A stretch of DNA of 64,000 bases from an uncultured Desulfovibrio sp. (GCF_949282365.1 NZ_CASDOY010000002.1:58638-122637), one strand, 5' to 3'. Positions 24,792 to 32,862 are shown, counted from the stretch's first letter. Numbers and translations are program-made. Notes: generated by a model from the letters alone, not told the origin.

Positions 24792-24849
24792 TGTTTACGG
24801 AAAAGCCGTCCCTTTGGCAAGCACTTTTTTGCGTTTTTTTGATTTTTTT
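24792..24849 (-). promoter_or_regulatory. Promoter with phased A-tracts for the tRNA-Tyr/tuf operon
   Basis: On the minus strand TTGCCA (24815-24820) and TAAACA (24792-24797) are spaced by 17 bases. Immediately upstream are three A-tracts of 6-7 bases (24825-24830, 24834-24840, 24843-24849) centred about 9-10 bases apart. Such phased A-tracts bend DNA and resemble an UP element. This suits a strong stable-RNA/EF-Tu promoter. Confidence 0.6.
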
Positions 24850-24885
24850 CACAGGTCGATAAAATATATAATAAAAACAATAAGT

Positions 24886-26406
24886 TCAAAGGATGCACGG
24901 CGGATTTTCGATCAGGCGGGCAGCGGCCAGGTCCGCAAAGAGTCGTTCCAGATCCCTGCGGATGCGTACCTCGGGGATGTCCGGGAATGTCTCGGCCAGC
25001 AGGGCACAGGCCTCCCGGCGCGAGAGCGGCTCGGCCAGCAGTTGCCAGATGACGGCGGCGGTGCCGTCCAGGCGGAAGATGCGCCTGCCCTGGCTGTCGC
25101 TGAGGAAAAGGCAGCCCCCGGCGGATTCCACGTCCAGGCCCGGGGCCTGCCGCCAGAGGCGCAGCGCGTCGTCTGTCCCGGCAACCATGCGGCGGGGCCT
25201 GCACGCTCGCAAGGGCCGGGCGGCAGTGCGTGCTGCTGCGCTGCGTGCTGGGGGGACGGGGCAGGGATCAGGCCCAGGGATGGCAGGAGCAGGGACAGGC
25301 GCAGCGACCGGGGCCACGGCAGGGACGGCGGCGGAGGCAGCCGTCTGGACAGCGGCCGGATCAGCAGCAGGGACGGCGAGCGGAGCAGGGACGGTGGCAG
25401 AGGCGTGAACAGCGACCTGAACAGCGCTGGGCCCCGGCGCAGGGCTGGCGACAGGGGCCGTCACGGGCGTGCAGGCGGCGGATGTCTCCGCCGGCTCCCC
25501 GGCCGGCGGCAGGGCGGCGGCCCAGTCGTGCAGCAGGGCCGTGGCGCTGTCCAGATCATCATAACGGAGGATGCGGCAGGGCAGATGTTCCAGCCAATGC
25601 TTCACCAGCCGGAGGATGGCGGGAGCATCGCCGTCGCGGATCAGGAAGCGGGCCAGGATGCCTTCCATGCCGGCGGCAGCCGTTGCGGGCCGCAGGGAGG
25701 CCGTACTGCCGGGGACACGCTCCAGCAGGATGACGGCATGGGCGCGGCCGGCCTCGCCCCAGGGGGCCACCATGTCCGCGCAGGCCGCCAGATAGCCGTA
25801 ATGGCGGTCCGCCACGGCGGCGTGCCGCTCCGCGAAGCGCCGCAGGCAGGGCGAGGCGGGCAGGGGCAGGCGCAGGCGCGGAGCCACGCCGAAGGAAAGG
25901 AGGCGCCCCCGGTACAGGCCCAGCATGTCATCCCCGAAACTGCGGGCCCCGTCGGCCATGAGCCGGGCGACGAGGGTGCTCTTGCCCGCGCGGTTGTCAC
26001 CGCAGAAGAGCAGGCCGCGACCGTGCAGCCGTACCGCGGCGGCATGCAGGGAGAGCAGCTCCGGGCAGGCGTGGCAGCAGGACGTGACCAGTTCGATGGC
26101 CAGACTGCAGAGCAGGCAGGCTGGGCCGGGTTCCCGCCGGGGGCCGGGCAGCCAGGGGGAATGCAGACGGAACTCCCCGTCCCGGGCGACCACCCGCAGC
26201 AGGGGAGGCGTATCGGCAGGAGGCTGCGGGGGCATGGCCGCAGAGGGCGGGGGGAAGGGCAGCTGGCCGGCGGCAGGGAGCTGTCCCGGCCGGCGGGCAT
26301 GGGGCCAGAGCCGGAAGAAGTCCTCCAGCGCGGGCAGCAGGGCCGCGCATCCCTGCAGGCGCAGCGGCCCGGGGACCCCGGCGAAAAAGATATCCTCGCA
26401 GCTCAT
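24886..26406 (-). CDS. HPr-kinase-like ATPase fused to a PqqD-type peptide-chaperone domain
   Basis: A 506-residue two-domain protein. Residues about 1-300 resemble the C-terminal kinase fold of HPr kinase: LLSLHAAAV with H121, Walker A GDNRAGKS (136-143) and a following FGDD with D159-D160. They lack a full HprK/P signature. Residues about 300-408 are an Ala/Pro/Val-rich linker. Residues about 415-503 are a PqqD-like domain: LFLSDSQGRRIFRLDGTAAVIWQLL, then a short helical wing ending in DLERLFADLAAARLI. PqqD domains bind the leader of ribosomal peptides and hand them to maturases; HprK-related kinases with PqqD partners are known as 'HPr-rel-A' type systems. The function here is inferred. 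The short peptide gene at 26665 precedes it on the same strand. No radical-SAM gene is nearby. Confidence 0.72.
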   Translation of the reverse strand: MSCEDIFFAGVPGPLRLQGCAALLPALEDFFRLWPHARRPGQLPAAGQLPFPPPSAAMPPQPPADTPPLLRVVARDGEFRLHSPWLPGPRREPGPACLLCSLAIELVTSCCHACPELLSLHAAAVRLHGRGLLFCGDNRAGKSTLVARLMADGARSFGDDMLGLYRGRLLSFGVAPRLRLPLPASPCLRRFAERHAAVADRHYGYLAACADMVAPWGEAGRAHAVILLERVPGSTASLRPATAAAGMEGILARFLIRDGDAPAILRLVKHWLEHLPCRILRYDDLDSATALLHDWAAALPPAGEPAETSAACTPVTAPVASPAPGPSAVQVAVHASATVPAPLAVPAADPAAVQTAASAAVPAVAPVAAPVPAPAIPGPDPCPVPPARSAAARTAARPLRACRPRRMVAGTDDALRLWRQAPGLDVESAGGCLFLSDSQGRRIFRLDGTAAVIWQLLAEPLSRREACALLAETFPDIPEVRIRRDLERLFADLAAARLIENPPCIL

Positions 26407-26664
26407 GCTCTTGCCTCGCAGCGGCCCCCCGCACGCCGGGCCTTCGGCAAAGCGGTGGCGGGACCGTCGCCACAGCCGTCGCTACGGCAGGCGGGGGCCG
26501 TCTCCCCGGCTGCCGTAGACGTGGCCGGACCTAGGGCCGTCGCAGGGCCTCCCGGACGGGGCCGCGGCACAGGGAGGGCGTGCATCGCGGATCCTTGCCG
26601 GCAGCGCCCCGGCGGCGGAGAGCAGGACACGGCGGAGAGAGGCCGCGTCAAAGAGCGCCGAAGA

Positions 26665-27063
26665 TCAGGGACGGAAGCCGCCCAGCGATTCCTGGACGGT
26701 GTCGCGCAGGCGGTCGCCCGCCTCGCGCCCCCAGTCGCCGGGGCGTCCGTCATAGCGTCCGTCGTAGCCGTCATGGCGTCCGTCATAGCCGTTGTACGAA
26801 CGGGAATAGCGGGAATAGCGGGAAGGCCGCGACGGGCGTGAAGGGCGGCTGCGCCGTGACGGCCGGCTGCGGCGACTGGGGCGGCTGCGGTAGGAGCCGT
26901 GGCCGTGCCGCCGGTGCGACGGCCGGGAATGGGCTTCGGCCTCATTGACACACAGCAGGGCGGGGGTGGCGTAGATCAGGCCTGTGGCGGCCAGACCGGC
27001 CAGGAAAGCGCGACGTCTGCGACGCAGTCTTTTAGCGGAAGGGGATGACGATACAGTCTTCAT
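26665..27063 (-). CDS. Tat-type secreted Arg/Ser- and YDG-repeat small protein (candidate modified peptide)
   Basis: A 132-residue basic protein. The N-terminus is Arg-rich with a twin-arginine-like RRAFLAG (17-23), a hydrophobic core (20-38) and a likely cleavage site after AEA (42-44). The mature part starts with HSRPSHRRHGHG. It continues as a repeat of R-P-S/R-R-S/R-Y-S units (about 59-89) and then as YDGRHDG/YDGRYDG units (about 90-108), ending in an amphipathic helix-like tail. GAGG precedes the ATG at good spacing. The repeat style recalls the His-Xaa-Ser repeat proteins that serve as targets of peptide-modifying systems, but I cannot place it in a family. Same strand as, and 258 bases upstream of, the PqqD-fusion gene, so probably one operon. 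Confidence 0.6.
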   Translation of the reverse strand: MKTVSSSPSAKRLRRRRRAFLAGLAATGLIYATPALLCVNEAEAHSRPSHRRHGHGSYRSRPSRRSRPSRRSRPSRPSRPSRYSRYSRSYNGYDGRHDGYDGRYDGRPGDWGREAGDRLRDTVQESLGGFRP

Positions 27064-27721
27064 GGCGTCCTCGGGCCCGGGAACGGGCAGGTAAAACCAT
27101 CCTGGGAAGCGGAAGATGACCGCTTTGCCGGCGGGATGCATCCAGAAAAACAGAAAGCCGCCGCCGATGCAAGCAAAAGCCGCGCACTTGCAAAAACAGC
27201 CTGCCGTGGCAGCCATGAGCGCGGCCCCGGACCGCACCGGAGCGCGGCAGGCTGCGTCCTCCAAGCTGTGTCCCTCATGCCGCATGCCGGAAATACACCC
27301 GCAGCGGGAGCGGCGGGATCGTCGTCCGGGCGCTCCTGCCCGGGGCATCGGTCCGGGCGCATCTGCCCGACCGCATCTGTCTGGCCGCATCAGTCCGGGC
27401 GCATCAGTCCGGGCGCATCAGTCCGGGCGCACGGGCGGCAGGCCGCGGCCTGCGGAAGACCGGCCCGGACGAGACGATGGCCCCGGCCGGGCAGGAGGGC
27501 CGCGGGCCATGTCCTGCCAAAGCGCCGGTGGCGTCCTGGCGGATGGGGCGGCGGTCCGCCCGGAAGGCCGGTGGCGTGATGCCCGCGCGGTGGCTGCGGG
27601 ACGGCGAGGCCCTGTCCCGTGCAGGGCGCCCCGCCTTCTCCTGCGTCCGCAGCCCTGCCTCTCCCGTCCCTGCCGCAAAGTCCTTGCCAAGCGTCCATGA
27701 TTCATCTAAAAGAGGAGAGAT
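27064..27721. other. Long repeat-containing intergenic region
   Basis: About 660 bases between the divergent repeat-peptide gene and tRNA-Thr. It holds the 14-bp tandem array at 27345-27428 and otherwise GC-rich DNA. Frames that stay open here translate only the repeats. The leader of the peptide gene probably lies in the left 250 bases, but I see no convincing promoter. Confidence 0.5.
27345..27428. repeat. 14-bp tandem repeat array (six copies)
   Basis: Units begin at 27345, 27359, 27373, 27387, 27401 and 27415 with a strict 14-base period. The consensus is GCATCNGTCCGGGC. The three right-hand units are identical (GCATCAGTCCGGGC) and the left ones are diverged. A partial unit precedes and follows. 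The period is not a multiple of three, so it is not a coding repeat. It lies upstream of the minus-strand peptide gene. Confidence 0.85.
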
Positions 27722-27797
27722 GCTGGTGTGGCTCAATCGGTAGAGCAGCTGATTTGTAATCTGCAGGTTATGGGTTCAAGTCCCTTCACCAGCTCCA
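27722..27797 (+). tRNA. tRNA-Thr (anticodon TGT)
   Basis: A 76-base cloverleaf with encoded CCA. The acceptor is GCTGGTG/CACCAGC and the anticodon loop is TTTGTAA. It is followed by its own terminator. Confidence 0.97.
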
Positions 27798-27810
27798 GCG
27801 AACGCAAGCG

Positions 27811-27840
27811 GCCCTTACGGAATTTCCGTAGGGGCTTTTC
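27811..27840 (+). terminator. Rho-independent terminator of tRNA-Thr
   Basis: An 11-bp stem (GCCCTTACGGA with TCCGTAGGGGC, one G-T pair, 3-base loop) followed by TTTT. It lies between tRNA-Thr and priA. Confidence 0.82.
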
Positions 27841-27862
27841 CTTGTCGCGCTCTCGAGGTCCC

Positions 27863-30199
27863 ATGTTCGCCCGTATCGCCCTGCTTTCTTCCCCCTACAG
27901 CACGCTGACCTACGCCCTGCCGGACATCTTCCCCCGGGAGCTCTGGCAGGAGGGCCTGCGCGTGGCCGTCCCGCTGGGGCGCGGGGCCCTGCGGGCAGGT
28001 GTCGTGCTGCGCTGTCTGGAGCAGAGCGACCTGCCGGAAGGCGTGGCCTGCAAGGAGGTCTTCTGGCCGCTGGAGACCACGCCCCTGCTTTCGGAAGAGA
28101 TCCGCGCCCTGGCGCAGGACCTGGCCGTGCGTCAGGGGCTCGAACCCGGCTGCGTGCTGGGGCATGTGCTGCCCCAGGGCCTGCGGCAGGTGGATCTGCG
28201 CATCCGCTGGCTGGCCGCGGACCGGGATCTTTCCTGCAGCGTGAAGCAGACCGGGGCGCTGGAAGCCGGATCGCGGCAGGCCCTGGCCCTGGCCCTTTGG
28301 CGGGGCGAGGCCCGTCTGCTCCCTCCGGGCCGGGACGCTGCCGGGGAAGAAATGTGTCTGCTGCGGGTGGACCCGCCCTGGCCGGTACGGCCGCAGGCCG
28401 TGCGCCAGCGCGCCATCCTGGACCACCTCCATGACAGGGGGCAGGTCAGCCGACGCGAGCTGACGCGCGCCCTGGGCGAAGGCTGTGCCGCGGCCCTGCG
28501 CTCCCTGATCCGGGCCGGTCATGTGGCCCTGCGCCATGCCGACGCCGGGGAGCCGGACGACAGCCTGCTGCCGCCCTCGCCACGGCCTTTCGCGCTCAGC
28601 GGGGACCAGCAGCGGGTCCTGGAGGAGCTCTGCACGGCCCTGGACGCGGGCCGGGCCGGATCGTCCCTCCTGTTCGGCGTGACCGGCAGTGGCAAGACGG
28701 CAGTCTATCTGGAGCTGGTGCGCCATTGTCTGGCCCGGGGGCAAAGCGTCCTTTTGCTGGCGCCCGAGGTGGCCCTGGCCTGCAAGCTGCGCCGGGACGC
28801 ATCCTGCGTCCTGCCCCATGTCCCCCTGTTTTTCCATCACGGTTACCAGACGCCCGCCCGGCGTGAGGAGACCTTCCGCCGTCTGGCGGCCCGGCAGGAC
28901 GCCTGTCTGGTGGTGGGCACCCGCTCGGCGCTCTTCCTGCCCGTGCCGCGTCTGGGCTGCGTCATCCTGGACGAGGAACACGACAGTTCCTTCAAGCAGG
29001 ACGAGTCCCTGCCGTATCAGGCCAAGGAGCTGGCCTGGTCCCGCATCGCGCGGCGGCACGGCCTGCTGGTCCTTGGTTCGGCCACGCCGGACATCAAGAC
29101 CTTTTACGCCGCAAGCCAGGGCCATGTGGGGCTGCTGCGGCTGCCGGAACGGGTGGGGGGCCGTCCCCTGCCGCCCGTGGAACTGGTGGATACCGGCGGC
29201 CTGACGGGGGAGGGGCTGCTGGCGCCGCGCAGCGAAGATGCCCTGCGCGAGGTGCTGCGGCGCGGCGAACAGGCCGTGGTCCTGCTCAACCGCCGGGGCT
29301 ATGCGCCCCTGCTGTACTGCCTGGACTGCAAGGAGACCGTCAGCTGCCCGCACTGCCACATCGCCCTGACCTATCACAAGGGGCGTGGCCGTCTGGTCTG
29401 CCACTACTGTGGCTATGCCGTGTCCTTTCCCAGCCCCTGTCCGCACTGCCGCAGCATGAACTTTTTGCCCATGGGCGAAGGCACCGAGCGTCTGGAGGAA
29501 TACCTGTCCACCCTGGCCGGGCAGCCGGTGCTGCGCCTTGACCGGGACAGTACCCGGCGGCCCGGGCGCATGGAGGAGATACTGGCAGCCTTTGCCCGGC
29601 ACGAGTCGCCCGTCCTGGTAGGGACGCAGATGCTTTCCAAGGGCCATCATTTCCCGGACGTGACCCTGGTCATCGTGGCGGACGGGGACCTGGGCCTCAA
29701 CCTGCCGGACTACCGGGCCGCGGAGCGCTCCTTCCAGCTGCTGGTCCAGTCCGCGGGCAGGGCGGGGCGTGGGGACAAGCCGGGGCGGGTGCTGATACAG
29801 ACCCGCAATACCGGGCATTACTGCTGGGAATACGTCCGCACGGCAGATTACGAGGGTTTTTATGCCGCGGAACTGGAGCGGCGGCGCAAGTATGCCTACC
29901 CGCCCTTCGTCCGTCTGGCCCTGCTGCGCATCTCCTTCCCGGTGGAGGATGCCCGGGGGGCGGCGGCGCTGGGCGAACTGGCCGGTATCCTGCAGCAGAA
30001 GGCCCGCGAGCTGGGCCTGCGCCTGCTGGGCCCCATCCCCGCGCCCCTGTCCGTGCTGCGCGGCAGACGTCGCTTCGCCTGCCTGGTCAAGAGCGCGGAC
30101 TGGCAGTCCGTCCGCGCCCTGTACCATCAGGCCGCCCGGCAGCGTTGTGCCGCCCATTTGCGTCTTTTTCTTGACCTTGACCCTGTCAATATGCTCTAA
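27863..30199 (+). CDS. priA: Primosomal protein N' (replication restart helicase PriA)
   Basis: A superfamily 2 helicase that reloads the replisome at stalled forks, 778 residues. The N-terminal DNA-binding part starts MFARIALLSSPYSTLTYALP. Walker A is GVTGSGKT near residue 272 and the DEEH box (LDEEHDSSF) near 369. A zinc-binding domain with CLDC, CPHC, CHYC and CPHC motifs spans about 490-535. The helicase VI motif is QSAGRAGRG near 632. The ATG at 27863 is chosen because the frame opens inside tRNA-Thr and the recognisable N-terminus begins here, with GAGG upstream. Confidence 0.96.
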   Translation: MFARIALLSSPYSTLTYALPDIFPRELWQEGLRVAVPLGRGALRAGVVLRCLEQSDLPEGVACKEVFWPLETTPLLSEEIRALAQDLAVRQGLEPGCVLGHVLPQGLRQVDLRIRWLAADRDLSCSVKQTGALEAGSRQALALALWRGEARLLPPGRDAAGEEMCLLRVDPPWPVRPQAVRQRAILDHLHDRGQVSRRELTRALGEGCAAALRSLIRAGHVALRHADAGEPDDSLLPPSPRPFALSGDQQRVLEELCTALDAGRAGSSLLFGVTGSGKTAVYLELVRHCLARGQSVLLLAPEVALACKLRRDASCVLPHVPLFFHHGYQTPARREETFRRLAARQDACLVVGTRSALFLPVPRLGCVILDEEHDSSFKQDESLPYQAKELAWSRIARRHGLLVLGSATPDIKTFYAASQGHVGLLRLPERVGGRPLPPVELVDTGGLTGEGLLAPRSEDALREVLRRGEQAVVLLNRRGYAPLLYCLDCKETVSCPHCHIALTYHKGRGRLVCHYCGYAVSFPSPCPHCRSMNFLPMGEGTERLEEYLSTLAGQPVLRLDRDSTRRPGRMEEILAAFARHESPVLVGTQMLSKGHHFPDVTLVIVADGDLGLNLPDYRAAERSFQLLVQSAGRAGRGDKPGRVLIQTRNTGHYCWEYVRTADYEGFYAAELERRRKYAYPPFVRLALLRISFPVEDARGAAALGELAGILQQKARELGLRLLGPIPAPLSVLRGRRRFACLVKSADWQSVRALYHQAARQRCAAHLRLFLDLDPVNML

Positions 30200-30394
30200 C
30201 TTTCAGGTTTGTTTTGCCCATCACGGGATTTGACGGGGGAAAGCCCCGTCGTGCCCGCACGCGCCGTCGCGGTCTTGGACCGGCCGGGATGGCGGCGCGG
30301 GCGGCTGTTGTCCACGAACAGCCGGTCACGACGGGGGAGGAGCCGGCACGGGGGAGGAGGAGCCCGCCCGTGCCCCATGGTCAAGGGAGGAAGA

Positions 30395-31654
30395 ATGAAA
30401 GTTTTGCGTGTGGCGGGCCTGTGGATGGCCCTGGTTCTGGGGGTGGCGTCGTCCGCCATGGCTGAAGGTTTTGCGCTGACCGAATGGAGCGCCCGCGGGC
30501 TGGGTCTGGCCAGCGGTATGGTGGGGCGCGCCGACGACGTTTCGGCCATCGCCTACAACGCGGCCGGCATCACCCAGCTGCCCGGCGTCCAGGTCATGGG
30601 CGGCATGGGCCTGATCGCCCCCATGGGCACGCTTTCGCTGGATACGGTCGGTGGCGGCAAGGCCGAGACCACCACCAAGCCCGCCGTCTGGGCCGCGCCG
30701 CATGCCTATGCCAGCTGGCAGCTCAACGACAGCCTGTGGCTGGGCCTGGGCGTGTTCTCGCGCTTCGGCCTGGGCAACAGCTACGACCAGAACTGGACCG
30801 GCCGCTACAACCTGTACAGCGTCAATCTGCAGACCGTTTCCGCCGTGCCCACCCTGGCCTGGAAGATCAACGACATCCTCTCCGTGTCCGCCGGTCTGGA
30901 GATCATGAACGTCAACCTGACCACGGAACAGAAGATCCCTTCCCCGTTTGGTGTGCCGAATCCGGCCACTGACAGCGATATCGAAGTCCAGGCCTCGGGC
31001 TGGGGCGTGGGCGGCCATTTCGGCCTGCATGCCCGCCTGAACGATGAATGGTCCATCGGCCTGGCCTACAAGACCCAGGTCACGGTCAATGCCTACGGTG
31101 AAGCCAAGCATGACGGTGCGCTGAAAGATGCGGGCATGCTCAGGGACTGCGATGCCCACGGCACCGTGCAGCTGCCCGACTCCCTGGCCCTGGGCGTGGC
31201 CTACAAGCCCCTGGACAACCTGAGCTTCGAAGTGGGCGCTGTCTGGACGCGCTGGTCCACCTACAATTCCCTGAACATCTATATGGACAACGGGAACCAG
31301 TCCATCAGCCACAAGAACTGGAACGACGGCTGGAACTTCAATGCCAGTGTGGAATACAAGCCTCTGGACTGGTGGAGCCTGCGCGCCGGCTTCTGGTACG
31401 AGACCCCGGTCATCAACGAGGACCATTCCGACTTCATGGTGCCTTCCAACGGCCGCACGGCCCTGACCCTGGGCACCGGCGTGGAGTGGAACGACTTCAC
31501 CATCGACTTCGCCTACTGCCACATGTGGATCAACCCCACCAGCTATGACAGCACGGACGGGCACGGCATCCTGGATTCCAATTACATCACCGGCGGCAAT
31601 TCCAAGGATACCGTGGCCAACATCTACATGCTGAGCTTCGGCTACAAGTTCTAG
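30395..31654 (+). CDS. FadL/OmpP1/TodX-type outer-membrane transport protein
   Basis: A 419-residue outer-membrane beta-barrel for hydrophobic compounds. There is a cleavable signal peptide (residues 1-22, cut after AMA). The mature N-terminus EGFALTEWSARGLGLASGMVGRADDVSAIAYNAAG matches the plug/N-terminal hatch of FadL, including the family's NPAG-like turn as NAAG. The protein ends in aromatic FGYKF, the usual C-terminal beta-signal. GGGAGGAAG lies before the ATG, and a strong terminator follows. The substrate is unknown: long-chain fatty acids or aromatic hydrocarbons are typical of the family. It is preceded by about 195 bases of leader containing a small hairpin (30232-30250). Confidence 0.9.
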   Translation: MKVLRVAGLWMALVLGVASSAMAEGFALTEWSARGLGLASGMVGRADDVSAIAYNAAGITQLPGVQVMGGMGLIAPMGTLSLDTVGGGKAETTTKPAVWAAPHAYASWQLNDSLWLGLGVFSRFGLGNSYDQNWTGRYNLYSVNLQTVSAVPTLAWKINDILSVSAGLEIMNVNLTTEQKIPSPFGVPNPATDSDIEVQASGWGVGGHFGLHARLNDEWSIGLAYKTQVTVNAYGEAKHDGALKDAGMLRDCDAHGTVQLPDSLALGVAYKPLDNLSFEVGAVWTRWSTYNSLNIYMDNGNQSISHKNWNDGWNFNASVEYKPLDWWSLRAGFWYETPVINEDHSDFMVPSNGRTALTLGTGVEWNDFTIDFAYCHMWINPTSYDSTDGHGILDSNYITGGNSKDTVANIYMLSFGYKF

Positions 31655-31675
31655 GCCCGCTTTTTTCGGCTGTCC

Positions 31676-31707
31676 AGGCGTCGTCCTTCGGGGCGGCGCC
31701 TTTTTTT
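31676..31707 (+). terminator. Rho-independent terminator of the FadL-type gene
   Basis: A hairpin of about 10 bp (AGGCGTCGTCC with GGGCGGCGCCT allowing G-U pairs, loop TTCG) followed by seven T. Confidence 0.85.
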
Positions 31708-31729
31708 GTCCCGGGCAGGCAGAGAGTAT

Positions 31730-31758
31730 TTGACCATGCGCTAGAAACTCTCTATAGT
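31730..31758 (+). promoter_or_regulatory. Strong sigma-70-type promoter of the first small barrel gene
   Basis: TTGACC (31730-31735) and TATAGT (31753-31758) are separated by exactly 17 bases. It lies about 77 bases before the ATG and is one of the best consensus promoters in the window. Confidence 0.78.
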
Positions 31759-31835
31759 CCCGTTTGACAAAGTCTAAACTTTTACCCAGCCTGAACAGGC
31801 CCTGCTCTGCAGGAAAACTTTTTTGGAGGAGAGCA

Positions 31836-32492
31836 ATGAAGCGTGGCATTCTCGCACTGGCTCTACTGGTGGCTCTGGTCCTGCCCGGCATGGCCAAGGC
31901 CGAAGGTACCGGCATGTACCTGGCCCCCAAGTTCCTGATGACCATCCAGGAAACCGGCACCATCGAACGCTCCGGCATGGGCGGCGTGGACGAATACTCC
32001 CAGTTCACCCTGGGCGGTGCCCTGGCCGCCGGTTACGACTTCTGGCCCCAGTATCTGGTGCCCCTGCGTGTGGAACTGGAATACGCCCTGCGCGGCAACA
32101 GCGAAAAGAGCTGGGGCGGCCATTGGGGCAGCGTGGACTGCACCTGGAACAGCTCCACCCTGTTCGCCAACCTGTACTATGACTTCCGCAACGATACCGC
32201 CTTCGTGCCCTACATCGGCGCCGGTATCGGCATGTCCTTCAACTACATGGGCTTCGACCTGCACCGGGCCGGCAATGCCGTTTCCCGCGACGAAAGCACC
32301 ACCAACTTCGCCTGGAACGTGGGCGCCGGTGTGGCCTACAATGTGAACGATTCCCTCTACATCGACGCCGCCTACCGCTATGTGGACCTGGGCTACACCG
32401 AAGCCAGCGGTACCCTGAACGGTGAGCAGATCAAGGTCGGCAGCCGTCCCTACAACCACGAATTCATGCTCGGCCTGCGCTTCGCCTTCTAG
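31836..32492 (+). CDS. Small outer-membrane beta-barrel protein (paralogue 1)
   Basis: A 218-residue secreted protein. The signal peptide is residues 1-22 (MKRGILALALLVALVLPGMAKA). It is followed by EGTGMYLAPKFLMTIQ and an eight-stranded pattern of alternating aromatic/hydrophobic strands, ending in LGLRFAF with a terminal phenylalanine, typical of Opa/OmpX-like barrels. The ribosome-binding site is GGAGGAG. It shares long stretches with the next gene (AEGTGxYLAPKFLM, YSQFTLGGALA, VEYALRGNS, NLYYDFRN, FAWNVGAG, YRYVDLGY), so the two are tandem paralogues. Each has its own promoter and terminator. No enzymatic motif is seen; it may be structural or an adhesin. Confidence 0.85.
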   Translation: MKRGILALALLVALVLPGMAKAEGTGMYLAPKFLMTIQETGTIERSGMGGVDEYSQFTLGGALAAGYDFWPQYLVPLRVELEYALRGNSEKSWGGHWGSVDCTWNSSTLFANLYYDFRNDTAFVPYIGAGIGMSFNYMGFDLHRAGNAVSRDESTTNFAWNVGAGVAYNVNDSLYIDAAYRYVDLGYTEASGTLNGEQIKVGSRPYNHEFMLGLRFAF

Positions 32493-32513
32493 GGCCCGCA
32501 GTCCCGGACCTTC

Positions 32514-32542
32514 AAAAGGCCGCCCTCTGGGCGGCCTTTTTT
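32514..32542 (+). terminator. Rho-independent terminator of barrel paralogue 1
   Basis: A 12-bp perfect stem (AAAAGGCCGCCC with GGGCGGCCTTTT, 3-base loop) ending in a T-run. Confidence 0.9.
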
Positions 32543-32833
32543 CGTGCGTGACGCTTCGGGCCGGCTGCCGGAAAAAATGCATCCTCGCGGTGTGGAAAAA
32601 GCTCTGTTGTGTAACCGTTCAAATAGCAGTAAAAGCGTATTATTTGCGCTGCCTATATTGCCGGAACAAAAAACAGGCAATAAAAAAGGGCTGTTGGCTG
32701 ATGATATCGGCCATTTTTCGACTGTAGCCAAAAATCGGCAAAAAAAGCGGGCCATTGTATTATCCGAAATTATCAGTTTGAAATTGTTTTTCCGCATGGC
32801 GATGGGGCCAAGCCGGAGCGGACAAAAGAAGTG
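32543..32833. other. AT-rich intergenic region between the two barrel genes
   Basis: Clearly lower in GC than everything around it. It contains an imperfect dyad (TATTGCC at 32656 with GGCAATA at 32676) followed by an A-run, and the terminator-like hairpin at 32696-32719. No reading frame has a convincing ribosome-binding site. It could hold a small RNA or be a relic of transferred DNA. Confidence 0.45.
32696..32719 (+). terminator. Orphan terminator-like hairpin
   Basis: A 7-bp stem (GGCTGAT with ATCGGCC, 3-base loop) followed by ATTTTT. The preceding gene already has its own terminator 150 bases upstream, so this one would end a separate short transcript. Confidence 0.5.
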
Positions 32834-32862
32834 TTGAACGATAAAACAAATTATATTAATAT
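32834..32862 (+). promoter_or_regulatory. Promoter of barrel paralogue 2
   Basis: TTGAAC (32834-32839) and TAATAT (32857-32862) are spaced by 17 bases in AT-rich DNA. The predicted leader is about 125 bases and holds a short CCTGCC/GGCAGG dyad near 32940-32970. Confidence 0.62.

Noticed and set aside
27064..27390. Upstream in-frame extension of the repeat-peptide protein
   Set aside because: The frame stays open through the tandem repeats, but the Tat-like signal and GAGG ribosome-binding site place the start at 27063.
27345..27428. CRISPR array
   Set aside because: The repeat period is only 14 bases with no unique spacers and no cas genes nearby; it is a simple tandem repeat.
32544..32837. 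A 97-residue plus-strand open frame in the AT-rich gap
   Set aside because: It has no ribosome-binding site, runs through two hairpins and a promoter, and has no recognisable pattern.
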